NCBI GenBank assembly: GCA_017471785.1
Contig: JAFURP010000049.1
Span: 1 to 37,419, forward strand
DNA: 37,419 nucleotides
Direction of reading: 5' to 3'
DNA from: Clostridia bacterium
GTDB taxonomy: Bacteria; Bacillota; Clostridia; Christensenellales; Borkfalkiaceae
The first letter of the stretch is position 1. Every line of letters begins with the position of its first letter. Positions 9,308-17,359 of the stretch are shown here, one piece after another. Position numbers and translations under genes: made by a program. The notes under the pieces are model-generated. The model saw only the letters and a list, made by a program, of their open reading frames with translations. It made no database searches and was not told where the DNA came from.

Positions 9308-9337
9308 AGTATACCATAAAAACCGCTTTTTCGTCAA
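9308..9337 (-). promoter_or_regulatory. Sigma-A promoter for metY-metA
   Basis: On the minus strand, TTGACG (complement of 9332-9337) and TATACT (complement of 9308-9313) are separated by 18 bases. The predicted start is near 9301, giving a leader of about 40 bases. Confidence 0.75.
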
Positions 9338-9383
9338 GTATTTTCACCGTATAAAAACCGACGGTTGAAGCAAAATAGAGGGT

Positions 9384-11558
9384 ATGGAACGATTACGAGA
9401 AAAAAAGAGGATTTATTCGCTTGCGGTCGCCGTATTGGCGACCCTGTCCTTCGGCTTCGCAGCGGCTTGCGGCAAGAAAAAGACGAACGATTTCACCGCG
9501 GATATCCTGACGCGCGAGGACTATACCTCGGTGTATAGCCAAATCGGCAAGGGACTTACGATCGATAAGGTGGTGGAAAGGGAGGACGGTAGGGCGTACG
9601 CAAGCGTGGACGGCGTGGAGTACGAGCTGGGTATGGACTTTTTGTCGATGGCGATGGTGTATAACACCGCGCCCGCGGGGGAATTCGACACGCCTACCAA
9701 GGTATACAACGAATGGTGGCGGCTGTTTATGCAGCGTTGGAATTTGCTCGTGCCCGAAGCGCCCCTTTATTCCAACCAGTATTACGACGTGTATAACGCC
9801 AAGATAGACGAGCTGAAGACCAACCCCTATTGGAGCGTGACGGACGCGATCGTGGGCGCGAAGATCGTGTCGGGCGAAAACGCCGTCGTGTTGGGCAGCA
9901 ACACCGAGCTTTCGGGCGCGTTTCGCGACGCGTCGTTCGGTAAGTCCTCCCCCGGGGCGGCGGACCTCGCCGTGCAAACCTTGACGAGCGGCTATTCCAC
10001 CGTCGTCACCGACGAGAGCGGCTCGTTCGTGTGGGCGGATACGGATATCGTGCGCGCGCATACGGAAACGGAAAGCGGGGACGGCAGTAAGACCTTTACG
10101 ATAACCATAGCCGAGGATCTGACCTTTTCCGACGGTTCGCCTATCAAAGCGGAGAATTATCTCGCGGCATTGCTCGTCGGCAGCAGCGCGGTGATGAAGA
10201 GCGCGGGCGGCGGCGACGCGGCGGGGTTGACGATCGTCGGCTACGAGGCTTTTAACGCGCAAACGGGGGAGGGCGCGCCCGTGCCCTTTTCGGGAGTGCG
10301 GCTTTTAAGCCCCTATTCCTTTTCCGTAACGGTCAAGCCCGAGTACGCGCAATATTACTACGCGATACGTTACGGAGCGTTTACGCCCGTGCCTTTAACT
10401 ATGTATTTGGGCGAATATTCGATCAAGGACGACGGCGAGGGGGCGTATATCGAAAACGGCTTTTACGAAAAAACGGAAAAGAACGGCGTGACCGCCTTTA
10501 CGATGAGCGACAGGCTTGCGCAAAGCTTGGCGAACGCCTCCGCAGCCGCCTTTCCCTATTCGGGACCTTACTACGTGGAAAGCTACGACCAAAGCGCCAA
10601 GACGGCTACCCTCAAGCGCAATACCCGCTATAAAGGGGATATCCGCGGCAGGGCGAGTATCGACCGTATTTCGTACGTGAAGATCGTTTCCGAAACGCAG
10701 CTCGATCAACTTAAAAAGGGGCGCGTGGACGTGCTTGCCTCCATTACGGGCGGCGAGGAAACGAAGGCGGCGCTTGCGATCGTGGACGGCGTGAAGTTCA
10801 AGGAAACGCATTACGATCGGGCGGGGTACGGTAAGCTTGCGTTCCGTTGCGATTTCGGACCCACGCAATTTGCCGAGGTGCGCCGCGCGGTGATGCACAC
10901 CATCGACCGCGACGAGTTCGCGCAGGTATTTACGGGCGGCTACGGGAGCGTGGTGCACGCGCCCTATTATACGGGCTCGGAAACCTATCTTGCCGTAAAG
11001 GACAAGCTCAAGCTCGATAAATACGAATACAGCGTGGAAAGGGCGAAAGCGTGCTTGAAAGAGGGCGGCTGGACGTACGACGGAGAGGGTAAGCCCTACG
11101 ACGAGGCGCGCGGCGGCGTGCGGTATAAAAAGCTTTCGGGGTACGAGCTGAGCTTTAACAATCTCGCGTTCGCTTCGACGGATAATAAATATAAGACGGT
11201 GAAGATCGACGGGGAATATTATATGCCTCTCGTGATCAATTGGATGGGGACACAGCCCAATCCCGTCACCGATCAGCTCATCACCGCTTGGCAAAACAAT
11301 CCCAACGCCGGCGAAAGGATCGGCGCGTATATCACCTATTCGTCGGGGGATATGACCTCCGCGCTCTACGGCGAATACTATCAAATGCCCGCCTACGGCT
11401 TTACCAAAGCGCGCTTTGGCGCGGTCAATTTCGCCACCGGCTTTACGAGCGCGGTGTACGATCAATCCTTCTATTGGACGGTCGACCCCTCTATGTACGA
11501 CAATTACAGTAGTAACTTTTTGATGGACGAAGCGGATTTCTATGAAAAGCGCGTATAG
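9384..11558 (+). CDS. oppA: Oligopeptide ABC transporter substrate-binding lipoprotein
   Basis: Extracytoplasmic family 5 solute-binding protein that delivers peptides to OppBC. It begins with a basic stretch, a hydrophobic core and a lipobox-like FAAAC at about residue 29, so it is probably lipid-anchored. TFTITIAEDLTFSDGSPIKA (about 225-244) resembles the family 5 signature. At 724 residues it is longer than the usual 530-600. The extra material lies mainly at the N-terminal side (about 40-160, including YNEWWRLFMQRWN and YSNQYYDVYNAKI). It heads the opp cluster. The final codons (EKRV) and TAG lie inside the left arm of the repeat at 11544-11672, suggesting the natural C-terminus was slightly altered. 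Peptide binding is inferred from family and context. Confidence 0.88.
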   Translation: MERLREKKRIYSLAVAVLATLSFGFAAACGKKKTNDFTADILTREDYTSVYSQIGKGLTIDKVVEREDGRAYASVDGVEYELGMDFLSMAMVYNTAPAGEFDTPTKVYNEWWRLFMQRWNLLVPEAPLYSNQYYDVYNAKIDELKTNPYWSVTDAIVGAKIVSGENAVVLGSNTELSGAFRDASFGKSSPGAADLAVQTLTSGYSTVVTDESGSFVWADTDIVRAHTETESGDGSKTFTITIAEDLTFSDGSPIKAENYLAALLVGSSAVMKSAGGGDAAGLTIVGYEAFNAQTGEGAPVPFSGVRLLSPYSFSVTVKPEYAQYYYAIRYGAFTPVPLTMYLGEYSIKDDGEGAYIENGFYEKTEKNGVTAFTMSDRLAQSLANASAAAFPYSGPYYVESYDQSAKTATLKRNTRYKGDIRGRASIDRISYVKIVSETQLDQLKKGRVDVLASITGGEETKAALAIVDGVKFKETHYDRAGYGKLAFRCDFGPTQFAEVRRAVMHTIDRDEFAQVFTGGYGSVVHAPYYTGSETYLAVKDKLKLDKYEYSVERAKACLKEGGWTYDGEGKPYDEARGGVRYKKLSGYELSFNNLAFASTDNKYKTVKIDGEYYMPLVINWMGTQPNPVTDQLITAWQNNPNAGERIGAYITYSSGDMTSALYGEYYQMPAYGFTKARFGAVNFATGFTSAVYDQSFYWTVDPSMYDNYSSNFLMDEADFYEKRV

Positions 11559-11672
11559 CACGCCTCCTGATCGCAAAAACGGAGCTTGCTCTCGCTTACG
11601 TACGCTTATGTACGCGCGCTTCGAGCAAAACCGCGTATTTTGCGACAATTAGGCGCGCTCTCCGCACTTTTC
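11544..11672. repeat. Stop-anchored hairpin element, copy 1 (oppA-oppB)
   Basis: Outer arms are GAAAAGCGCG (11544-11553, inside the oppA 3' end) and CGCACTTTTC (11663-11672), pairing 9 of 10. Inside are the family motif GCGTATAGCAC (11551-11561), a long imperfect hairpin TCGCAAAAACGG...CCGCGTATTTTGCGA (11571-11645), and an apical GTAC-GCTTAT-GTAC (11600-11613). It lacks the downstream GAGTATACAA palindrome seen in copies 2-4. It fills most of the oppA-oppB gap. Confidence 0.7.
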
Positions 11673-11706
11673 GGTGGGTTGGAATGGGGGGATAGGAAGA
11701 AATTTT

Positions 11707-12720
11707 ATGCTTAAATATATTTTCAAACGCATCTTATATATGCTGGCGGTTTTGCTGTTGTTGTCTTTGCTGATCTATCTCGTCTACAATTTATTACCCG
11801 TGGATAAGGCTGCGGATATGGCTATGCAGGAGATCGCGGCGAATAAAAATTTGAACTATGCCGAACGCTATTTGTATTGGCAACGCCGTTACGGCTTGGA
11901 CGGAGGGCTGTTCACCCGTTATTTGCGTTGGCTGGGGCTGACGCCCTTTTACGACGGCTCGTATAACGGGCTGTTGCAGGGCAATCTCGGCAGCTCGGTG
12001 GCGTACGGGAAGCCCGTGGCGGAGGTGATCAAAACGCCTCTGCTTAACACCGTGTTTCTTAACCTGCTTGCCACGACGGCGGCGCTCGCCATAACCCTTC
12101 CCCTCGGCGTGTATTGCGCGCGGAAACGGGGCGGTAAACGGGATTTCGCCGTGCAGGTGGGGACCATCGTCGGCTACAGCGTGCCCACCTTTATCATCGC
12201 CATTTTGTTTATTTGGCTCTTTGCGATCCAGCTCAATCTTTTCCCCGTTTCGGGTATGTCCTCGGTGGGCAAGGATTACACGGGCTTCCGCGCGGTATTG
12301 GACAGAATATACCATTTTGCGTTGCCCCTGATCGTAATGACCTTTTGTTCGCTCGGGGGAATGACGAGGTACGTGCGCGCTTCTATGATCGAAGCGCTGC
12401 GTATGGACTGTATCCGTACGGCGCGCGCAAAGGGGCTTCGCGAACGGCTCGTCGTGCGCTCGCACGCGTTCCGCAACGCCTTGATACCCATTATCTCCCT
12501 GCTCGTAGGCTGGCTGATCGGGATATTTTCCGGCTCTATTATGATCGAAAACATCTTCGGTATCAACGGGATCGGCAGGGTCTATTTCGAGGCGCTCTCC
12601 ACGGGCGATAACGAGATAGCTTTGGCTATGCAAATGTTCTATATCGTCATCGCGCTCCTCGGCAACCTATTGATCGATATAGCGTACGGGCTTGCCGATC
12701 CCCGTATCCGCTTGGGGTAA
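11707..12720 (+). CDS. oppB: Oligopeptide ABC transporter permease OppB
   Basis: Inner-membrane permease of the binding-protein-dependent type, 337 residues. The first membrane segment directly follows MLKYIFKRILYM, and about five more follow. The cytoplasmic coupling (EAA) loop IEALRMDCIRTARAKGLRE is clear, as is the GLD...GNLGSSV extracytoplasmic segment typical of OppB/DppB. ATG at 11707 is preferred over the upstream in-frame ATG at 11674 because the latter would add MGWNGGIGRNF of repeat-derived sequence before a canonical N-terminus; a GGAAG-type ribosome site precedes 11707. Repeat elements flank it on both sides, which is unusual inside an opp operon. Confidence 0.93.
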   Translation: MLKYIFKRILYMLAVLLLLSLLIYLVYNLLPVDKAADMAMQEIAANKNLNYAERYLYWQRRYGLDGGLFTRYLRWLGLTPFYDGSYNGLLQGNLGSSVAYGKPVAEVIKTPLLNTVFLNLLATTAALAITLPLGVYCARKRGGKRDFAVQVGTIVGYSVPTFIIAILFIWLFAIQLNLFPVSGMSSVGKDYTGFRAVLDRIYHFALPLIVMTFCSLGGMTRYVRASMIEALRMDCIRTARAKGLRERLVVRSHAFRNALIPIISLLVGWLIGIFSGSIMIENIFGINGIGRVYFEALSTGDNEIALAMQMFYIVIALLGNLLIDIAYGLADPRIRLG

Positions 12721-12923
12721 AATTGCGTATATACTTCGCATTTCTTCGTTGTCGCTTAGTTGCGTACTATCGGTACGCGCCCTCGCTCCGCCTTGAACTG
12801 CTCGCATCTACGCAATTTTACTTCGCTCGGCTTTGAGTATACAATTATAATTGTAAATCCGCGCCCTCCTTGTCTTGCTCGCATCTCCGCCGTTTTACTT
12901 CGCTCGGCTCGGGGTGTACAACG
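12718..12923. repeat. Stop-anchored hairpin element, copy 2 (oppB-oppC)
   Basis: Perfect 12-bp outer arms TAAAATTGCGTA (12718-12729, beginning with the oppB stop codon) and TACGCAATTTTA (12809-12820). The apical hairpin is GCGTAC-TATCG-GTACGC (12762-12778). To the right come CTTCGCTCGGCT and the palindrome TACAATTA|TAATTGTA (12840-12855). The right half is partly duplicated: TTTTACTTCGCTCGGCT occurs exactly at 12816-12832 and again at 12893-12909. The 357-base gap before oppC holds only this element, the repeat at 12926-12993 and the mini-hairpins at 13010-13053. Confidence 0.8.
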
Positions 12924-12925
12924 AT

Positions 12926-12993
12926 GTCATTGCGTTCAGCTTTAGCTATTTGGCGTAGCCAAGGAGGGCAAAGCCCGACGCGGCAATCTCATA
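12926..12993. repeat. GTCATTGCG...GGCAATCTCATA dispersed repeat, copy 1
   Basis: Begins with GTCATTGCGTTCAGCTTT (12926-12943) and ends with GGCAATCTCATA (12982-12993). Both ends recur exactly at 22444-22461 and 22498-22509. ATTGC and GCAAT near the ends are inverted. It resembles REP/MITE-like intergenic repeats seen in many bacterial genomes. Confidence 0.7.
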
Positions 12994-13009
12994 CAAATAT
13001 TACCACAAC

Positions 13010-13053
13010 GCCGCCGTAGGCGGCAATTCACGAAAACGCAGTTTTCAATTCAC
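13010..13053 (+). repeat. Mini-hairpins with AATTCAC linkers before oppC
   Basis: GCCGCC-GTA-GGCGGC (13010-13024), AATTCAC (13025-13031), GAAAAC-GCA-GTTTTC (13032-13046), AATTCAC (13047-13053). Both stems are perfect with three-base loops and unrelated stem sequences. The oppC ribosome site AAGGAG lies about 14 bases downstream. Same architecture as 1189-1268 and 28925-28968. Confidence 0.8.
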
Positions 13054-13077
13054 TACCGTCTGTTCCAAGGAGTTATT

Positions 13078-14985
13078 ATGGAAAAACCGCAAAAGGAAAA
13101 CCCTATCGTCCGCGGCTGCAAGCGGATAGCTTCGTGGTTTCGCCGCGCCTTTACGGGCAATAAATGGCAGGACGCGGAGGGGGAGATCGAAAGTCCGTCC
13201 AAGCTTTTGCGGCAAAGCTTTTTCCGTAAAAAGGGCGCGGTGGTCGCCCTCGTTTTGCTCGTCGGATTGTTTTTGTTCGTCTTTATCGCGCCCCTGTTCG
13301 CGCCTATGGACGTGAACTACACCGATCCCCTGCAACAAAACGTCGCGCCCGTGTATTCCCTGCGTAAGGTGCCGCGAAAGCTCAAAGGCGCGGTGCAAAC
13401 GATCGACGGCTTTTCCGGCTTCACCGTCGGGCTGTCGAGCGAAGGCGAGGCGTTCGTTTGGGGGAGCAGTACGGACAAGCTGCAAAAGACCGACCTGAAA
13501 GAGCTTCCCGACTCCGTAAAGGAGGAGGGCGCGGCGCATATCGCGGCGGGCAAGGATCATATCCTTGCCGTTACCAAATCGGGAAAACTCGTCGGTTGGG
13601 GGGATAGAAGCTGCGGTCAATACGGCTTCGACCAAATCTTGAACGCGCTTACCACGCCCGACGAGCTTGCCCAAGGGATCGCGCCCGAACGGGTCAAGCG
13701 GCTCGTATGCGGGTACCAAACCTCCGCGCTCGTTACCACGGAGGGCAAAGCGCTCGTTTGGGGTAATTTGAACGCCGTACGCAACCTTGCTTCGATGCAG
13801 GGCTTGGAGGGGGTGGCGGATATCGCGTTCACCAACTCGGCGGCGGTCGCGTTGCTTTTCGACGGTAGCGTTACGACGGGTAGCGAACGGGTGTTTACCT
13901 CTCTCGTCAGCTCGCGCGGCGCGACGGGCGCGACCTTGTCGGAATATCTTGCGGATAAGAAAGCGGTGGCGATCGCGACGACGAACAAATGCTTGGCGGT
14001 GCTTATCGAGGACGGAGAGCTGGTCGTTTCGGGCGTATTCGAAAACGGCGAGGAGCTGTTGCCCGTCTTGCAAGAGGGGGAATATTTTACCTCGCTCGAC
14101 GGGGGGACGCGCCACTTCGTCGGCGTGACCAACCTCGGCAACGCCTACGCTTGGGGGCATAACGCCTACGGACAATGCGAGCTGGAGCAAAACGGAAGCG
14201 CGGCGCGGGCGTTCGCCGGCTCGTTGCAAACTTACGTCGTCGACGGCGAGGGAAGGCTCGTACAAAGCGTGGGCTTAAAGGGGTATCCCTTGGGCACGGA
14301 CGGACGGGGCAGGGACGTGTTCACGCGCATTATCCACGGGGGTAAGATGACGATGACCATCGGCGCGGTGGCGGTGCTCGTTTCCTCGACGATCGCCGTG
14401 ATCGTCGGGTGTGTTTCGGGGTATTTCGGGGGCGTGGTGGATACCCTTTTAATGCGGATCACCGAAATTTTCTCCTCCATACCCTTTTTGCCCTTCGCTA
14501 TGCTCCTTTCGCAAATCATTAAAAATTACAATATTCCCGAAACCACCCGTATTTTTATCATCATGCTCATTTTGGGCGCGCTGTCGTGGACGGGCTTGGC
14601 GCGTATGATACGGGGGCAGGTGCTCGTCGAGCGGGAAAAGGAATTCGTCGTCGCCGCGCGCGCGATCGGCGTCAAGGAGCGCAGGATCGCCTTTCGGCAC
14701 GTACTGCCCAACGTCGTTTCCGTCATACTCGTCAGTATGACCCTCGATTTCGCCGGCTGCCTTTTGACGGAGTCCTCTCTTTCCTATCTCGGCTTCGGCG
14801 TGCAACAGCCGCAGCCTACTTGGGGAAATATGCTCACGGGCTGTAACAACAGCGTCGTCATACAAAATTATTGGTGGCAATGGCTATTTCCGGCGCTGTT
14901 TTTATCCTTGGCGACCATTTGTATCAACGTGGTGGGGGACGCCTTGCGCGACGCGCTCGACCCCAAGAGCCATCTGGAAAAATAG
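13078..14985 (+). CDS. oppC: OppC-type permease with inserted RCC1-like beta-propeller
   Basis: The 635-residue permease subunit of the peptide transporter is about twice the usual OppC length. Residues 1-50 are cytoplasmic and TM1 spans about 53-75. Residues about 88-395 (bases 13339-14262) contain seven spaced repeats ending in WGS/WGD/WGN/WGH-like turns: GEAFVWGSS, GKLVGWGDRSCGQYG, GKALVWGN, GSVTTGSE, GELVVSGV, GNAYAWGHNAYGQC and a last YVVDGEGRLV blade. This is the RCC1 (regulator of chromosome condensation 1) pattern. Normal OppC then resumes with YPLGTDGRGRDVFTR (403-417), further membrane segments and the EAA loop EKEFVVAARAIGVKERRIAF. The frame is uninterrupted, so this is one protein, with the propeller outside the membrane. 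AAGGAG precedes the ATG. The propeller's partner is unknown. Confidence 0.9.
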   Translation: MEKPQKENPIVRGCKRIASWFRRAFTGNKWQDAEGEIESPSKLLRQSFFRKKGAVVALVLLVGLFLFVFIAPLFAPMDVNYTDPLQQNVAPVYSLRKVPRKLKGAVQTIDGFSGFTVGLSSEGEAFVWGSSTDKLQKTDLKELPDSVKEEGAAHIAAGKDHILAVTKSGKLVGWGDRSCGQYGFDQILNALTTPDELAQGIAPERVKRLVCGYQTSALVTTEGKALVWGNLNAVRNLASMQGLEGVADIAFTNSAAVALLFDGSVTTGSERVFTSLVSSRGATGATLSEYLADKKAVAIATTNKCLAVLIEDGELVVSGVFENGEELLPVLQEGEYFTSLDGGTRHFVGVTNLGNAYAWGHNAYGQCELEQNGSAARAFAGSLQTYVVDGEGRLVQSVGLKGYPLGTDGRGRDVFTRIIHGGKMTMTIGAVAVLVSSTIAVIVGCVSGYFGGVVDTLLMRITEIFSSIPFLPFAMLLSQIIKNYNIPETTRIFIIMLILGALSWTGLARMIRGQVLVEREKEFVVAARAIGVKERRIAFRHVLPNVVSVILVSMTLDFAGCLLTESSLSYLGFGVQQPQPTWGNMLTGCNNSVVIQNYWWQWLFPALFLSLATICINVVGDALRDALDPKSHLEK

Positions 14986-14996
14986 GAGTAAGCTAT

Positions 14997-16028
14997 ATGG
15001 CACTTTTGGAAGTAAACGATCTGTTCGTGGCGTTTAGAACGCGCAAGGGCTTGGTGCACGCCGTAAACGGCGTGTCCTTTGCCTTGGAGGAGGGACGGAC
15101 CCTTTGTATCGTGGGTGAGTCCGGCTCGGGCAAGAGCGTGGCGGCGATGAGCGTTTTGCGGCTGCTCGACGAGAACGGGTATATCGAAAGCGGCGAGATC
15201 CTCTTCGAGGAGAACGGGGAAAAGACGGACCTCGTTTCCCTGACGAAAGATAAGCTGTACGCGGTGCGCGGCAATAAGATATCCGTGATCTTTCAAGAGC
15301 CGATGACGGCGCTCAATCCCGTCTTTACGATCGGCAGGCAAATTTCCGAGCCGTTTATCATTCACCGCGGTATGGACAAAAAGAGCGCCTTTGCGGAGGG
15401 CGTGAAAATGCTGGAACGGGTGCGTATCCCCACGCCCGAGCGCGTGATGAAGCAATACGCGCATCAGCTTTCGGGGGGTATGCGCCAACGGGTGATGATC
15501 GCGATGGCGCTCGCCTGCCGTCCCAAGATCTTGATCGCCGACGAGCCGACCACCGCGCTCGACGTTACCATTCAAGCGCAAATTTTGGAGCTGATGAAAC
15601 GGCTGCAAAGGGAGAACGGTACGGCGATCCTATTCATCACCCACGATCTGGGGGTGGTCAACGAGACGGCGGATCAGGTCGCGGTGGTCTATTGCGGTCG
15701 GGTGGTGGAATACGCCTCGCGTAAGAAAATTTTTCAAAGAGGGGGCTGTTCCCACCCTTACACCGAGGGCTTGCTCGCCGCTTTGCCCGAGCGGAGAAGG
15801 GCGGGGGAGCGGCTGGAATGTATCGAGGGCAACGTGCCCTCGCCGTTATCCCTGCCCAAGGGGTGTAAATTTGCGCCGCGATGTAAATATTGCACGCAAA
15901 AATGTATGGAAGCCGAGCCGCCGCTTTTCGAGCTTTCGGGCGGGCAAAGCGTGCGGTGCTTTTATCCCAAAAAGGAGGAAAGGAGAAGTGAAGAACACGC
16001 CAAGCTTGTTGTCCGTCGTCCGTCTTAA
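14997..16028 (+). CDS. oppD: Oligopeptide ABC transporter ATPase OppD
   Basis: Cytoplasmic ATPase of the peptide transporter, 343 residues. Walker [10 protein letters not shown]-loop [10 protein letters not shown], signature LSGGMRQR, Walker [13 protein letters not shown] and H-loop FITHDLG are intact. The C-terminal oligopeptide/dipeptide extension with [13 protein letters not shown] identifies the OppD/DppD class. The start is ATG at 14997 ([10 protein letters not shown]), 9 bases after TAGGAG and 12 bases after oppC stops; the longer upstream reading is oppC overlap. It overlaps the GTG start of oppF by 41 bases. Confidence 0.94.
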   Translation: MALLEVNDLFVAFRTRKGLVHAVNGVSFALEEGRTLCIVGESGSGKSVAAMSVLRLLDENGYIESGEILFEENGEKTDLVSLTKDKLYAVRGNKISVIFQEPMTALNPVFTIGRQISEPFIIHRGMDKKSAFAEGVKMLERVRIPTPERVMKQYAHQLSGGMRQRVMIAMALACRPKILIADEPTTALDVTIQAQILELMKRLQRENGTAILFITHDLGVVNETADQVAVVYCGRVVEYASRKKIFQRGGCSHPYTEGLLAALPERRRAGERLECIEGNVPSPLSLPKGCKFAPRCKYCTQKCMEAEPPLFELSGGQSVRCFYPKKEERRSEEHAKLVVRRPS

Positions 16029-17322
16029 AAAATATTTTCCGCTCGCCAAAAGCTCTCTCTTTGCCAAAAAACGGCAGTATCTTCGTGCCAACGAGGACGT
16101 CACCCTCGATATCGTGGAGGGGGAAACCTTTGGTTTGGTGGGCGAGAGCGGTTGCGGTAAATCCACCTTCGGCAGAACGCTGTTACAGCTCTACCGCCCC
16201 ACGCAGGGGGAGGTGATCTATTACGGTAAAAGCTTGGAGGAGATCGCGCCGAGGTACGCTTTTCGCTTTTTGAAAAACGCGGAAAAATACCGCGCGGACT
16301 ACGCGAAAGAGCCGTCTTTGGACGGGAACGCGCACGAACCGGAATTCTTTGCCGCGGCGCGGATCCTCGGCGGACTGCTCGCGCTGTCCGAGGGGGACTG
16401 CAAACGGGGCGCGGCGCTCTACGCGGAGTATTTACGCCGACCGAGTGAGGTGCTTTTGCATAGATTTACGGAGTTTAAGCAAGCCGCGGAAAAGAGCGAG
16501 GGGTTCGCCGAGCTGGAGGCGCAAACGGGCGGCGTGGACCTGGCGCGGCTCACGACGGACGAGCTTCGCAGCCTCCGCAAGGACTTGCAAATCGTATTCC
16601 AAGACCCCTATTCCTCGCTCGACCCCCGTATGACGGTGGGGCAAATCATCGAGGAGGGGGTCGCCACGCATAAATTTTATAAGCGGGGGACGCCGCAAAT
16701 GCGCGCGTATATTTTGGATATTATGAAGCGTTGCGGCTTACAGGAGCATATGCTGCACCGTTATCCCCATCAATTTTCGGGCGGACAGCGACAGCGTATT
16801 TGTATTGCGCGCGCGCTTGCGCTCAAGCCGCGCTTCGTCGTTTGCGACGAATGCGTGTCCGCCTTGGACGCGTCCATTCAATCGCAAATACTCAATCTTT
16901 TGTCCGAGCTGAAGGAGAGGGAAGGGCTCACCTATCTTTTTATCTCGCACGATCTATCCGTCGTGCGGTATATCTCCGACCGTATCGGCGTAATGTATTT
17001 AGGGGATATCGTGGAGCAGGGCAATGCGGAGGAGGTGTTTGAAAATCCCCGCCATCCGTACACGATCGCGTTGATGAGCGCCGTCCCCACGGTAGGCAAG
17101 CGCGAGGGGGAGCGGATATTGCTAAAGGGGCATATGCCCAGCCCCGTAACGCCGCCGAGCGGCTGTAAATTCCACACCCGTTGTTTTATGGCGTGCGAAA
17201 AATGCAGGCAGGGCAAGGTGCCCGTGGTGGAGGTGGAAAAGGGGCATTTCGTCGCCTGTCATTTCGCGGAAAAGTCCACCGCCGAGAAGCAAAAGCTCGC
17301 GCGAAAGGGGGAGGAAGTGTGA
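15988..17322 (+). CDS. oppF: Oligopeptide ABC transporter ATPase OppF with internal insert
   Basis: Second ATPase of the transporter, 444 residues from GTG at 15988, which follows AGGAGGAAAGGAGAA and gives [17 protein letters not shown]; an in-frame ATG upstream (15871) would need a 158-base overlap with oppD. Walker A GESGCGKST is at 52-60, the Q-loop FQDPYSSLDP near 204-213, signature FSGGQRQR at 263-270, and H-loop FISHDLS. Walker B reads FVVCDECVSALD, with Cys where DEP is usual. Between the Walker A strand and the Q-loop (about 82-188) lies an insert of about 105 residues, largely helical and charged. The C-terminal SGCKFHTRCFMACEKC is the oligopeptide-type cysteine segment. Confidence 0.91.
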   Translation: MKNTPSLLSVVRLKKYFPLAKSSLFAKKRQYLRANEDVTLDIVEGETFGLVGESGCGKSTFGRTLLQLYRPTQGEVIYYGKSLEEIAPRYAFRFLKNAEKYRADYAKEPSLDGNAHEPEFFAAARILGGLLALSEGDCKRGAALYAEYLRRPSEVLLHRFTEFKQAAEKSEGFAELEAQTGGVDLARLTTDELRSLRKDLQIVFQDPYSSLDPRMTVGQIIEEGVATHKFYKRGTPQMRAYILDIMKRCGLQEHMLHRYPHQFSGGQRQRICIARALALKPRFVVCDECVSALDASIQSQILNLLSELKEREGLTYLFISHDLSVVRYISDRIGVMYLGDIVEQGNAEEVFENPRHPYTIALMSAVPTVGKREGERILLKGHMPSPVTPPSGCKFHTRCFMACEKCRQGKVPVVEVEKGHFVACHFAEKSTAEKQKLARKGEEV

Positions 17323-17359
17323 AAAAGCGTAAAAAAATGCGAATAGGGGGATATTCGTG

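Noticed and set aside
8271..9368. Long plus-strand open frame of about 365 codons opposite metY
   Set aside because: It is antisense to a secure PLP enzyme, has low-complexity Arg/Val/His composition and no family signature. G+C-rich codon use creates such shadows.
10395..11648. Minus-strand open frame of about 417 codons opposite oppA
   Set aside because: Shadow of oppA with biased composition; no start signal.
12760..12945. Small open frame of 61 codons in the oppB-oppC gap
   Set aside because: It lies wholly within repeats present elsewhere as non-coding DNA and has no ribosome site.
13045..14265. Minus-strand open frame of about 406 codons opposite oppC's propeller region
   Set aside because: The plus-strand frame has clear OppC and RCC1 patterns throughout. 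The antisense frame is Arg/His-rich and has no motif or ribosome site.
15871..15987. Upstream in-frame ATG start for oppF
   Set aside because: It would overlap oppD by 158 bases and prepend a basic, non-homologous segment; the GTG at 15988 has a good ribosome site.
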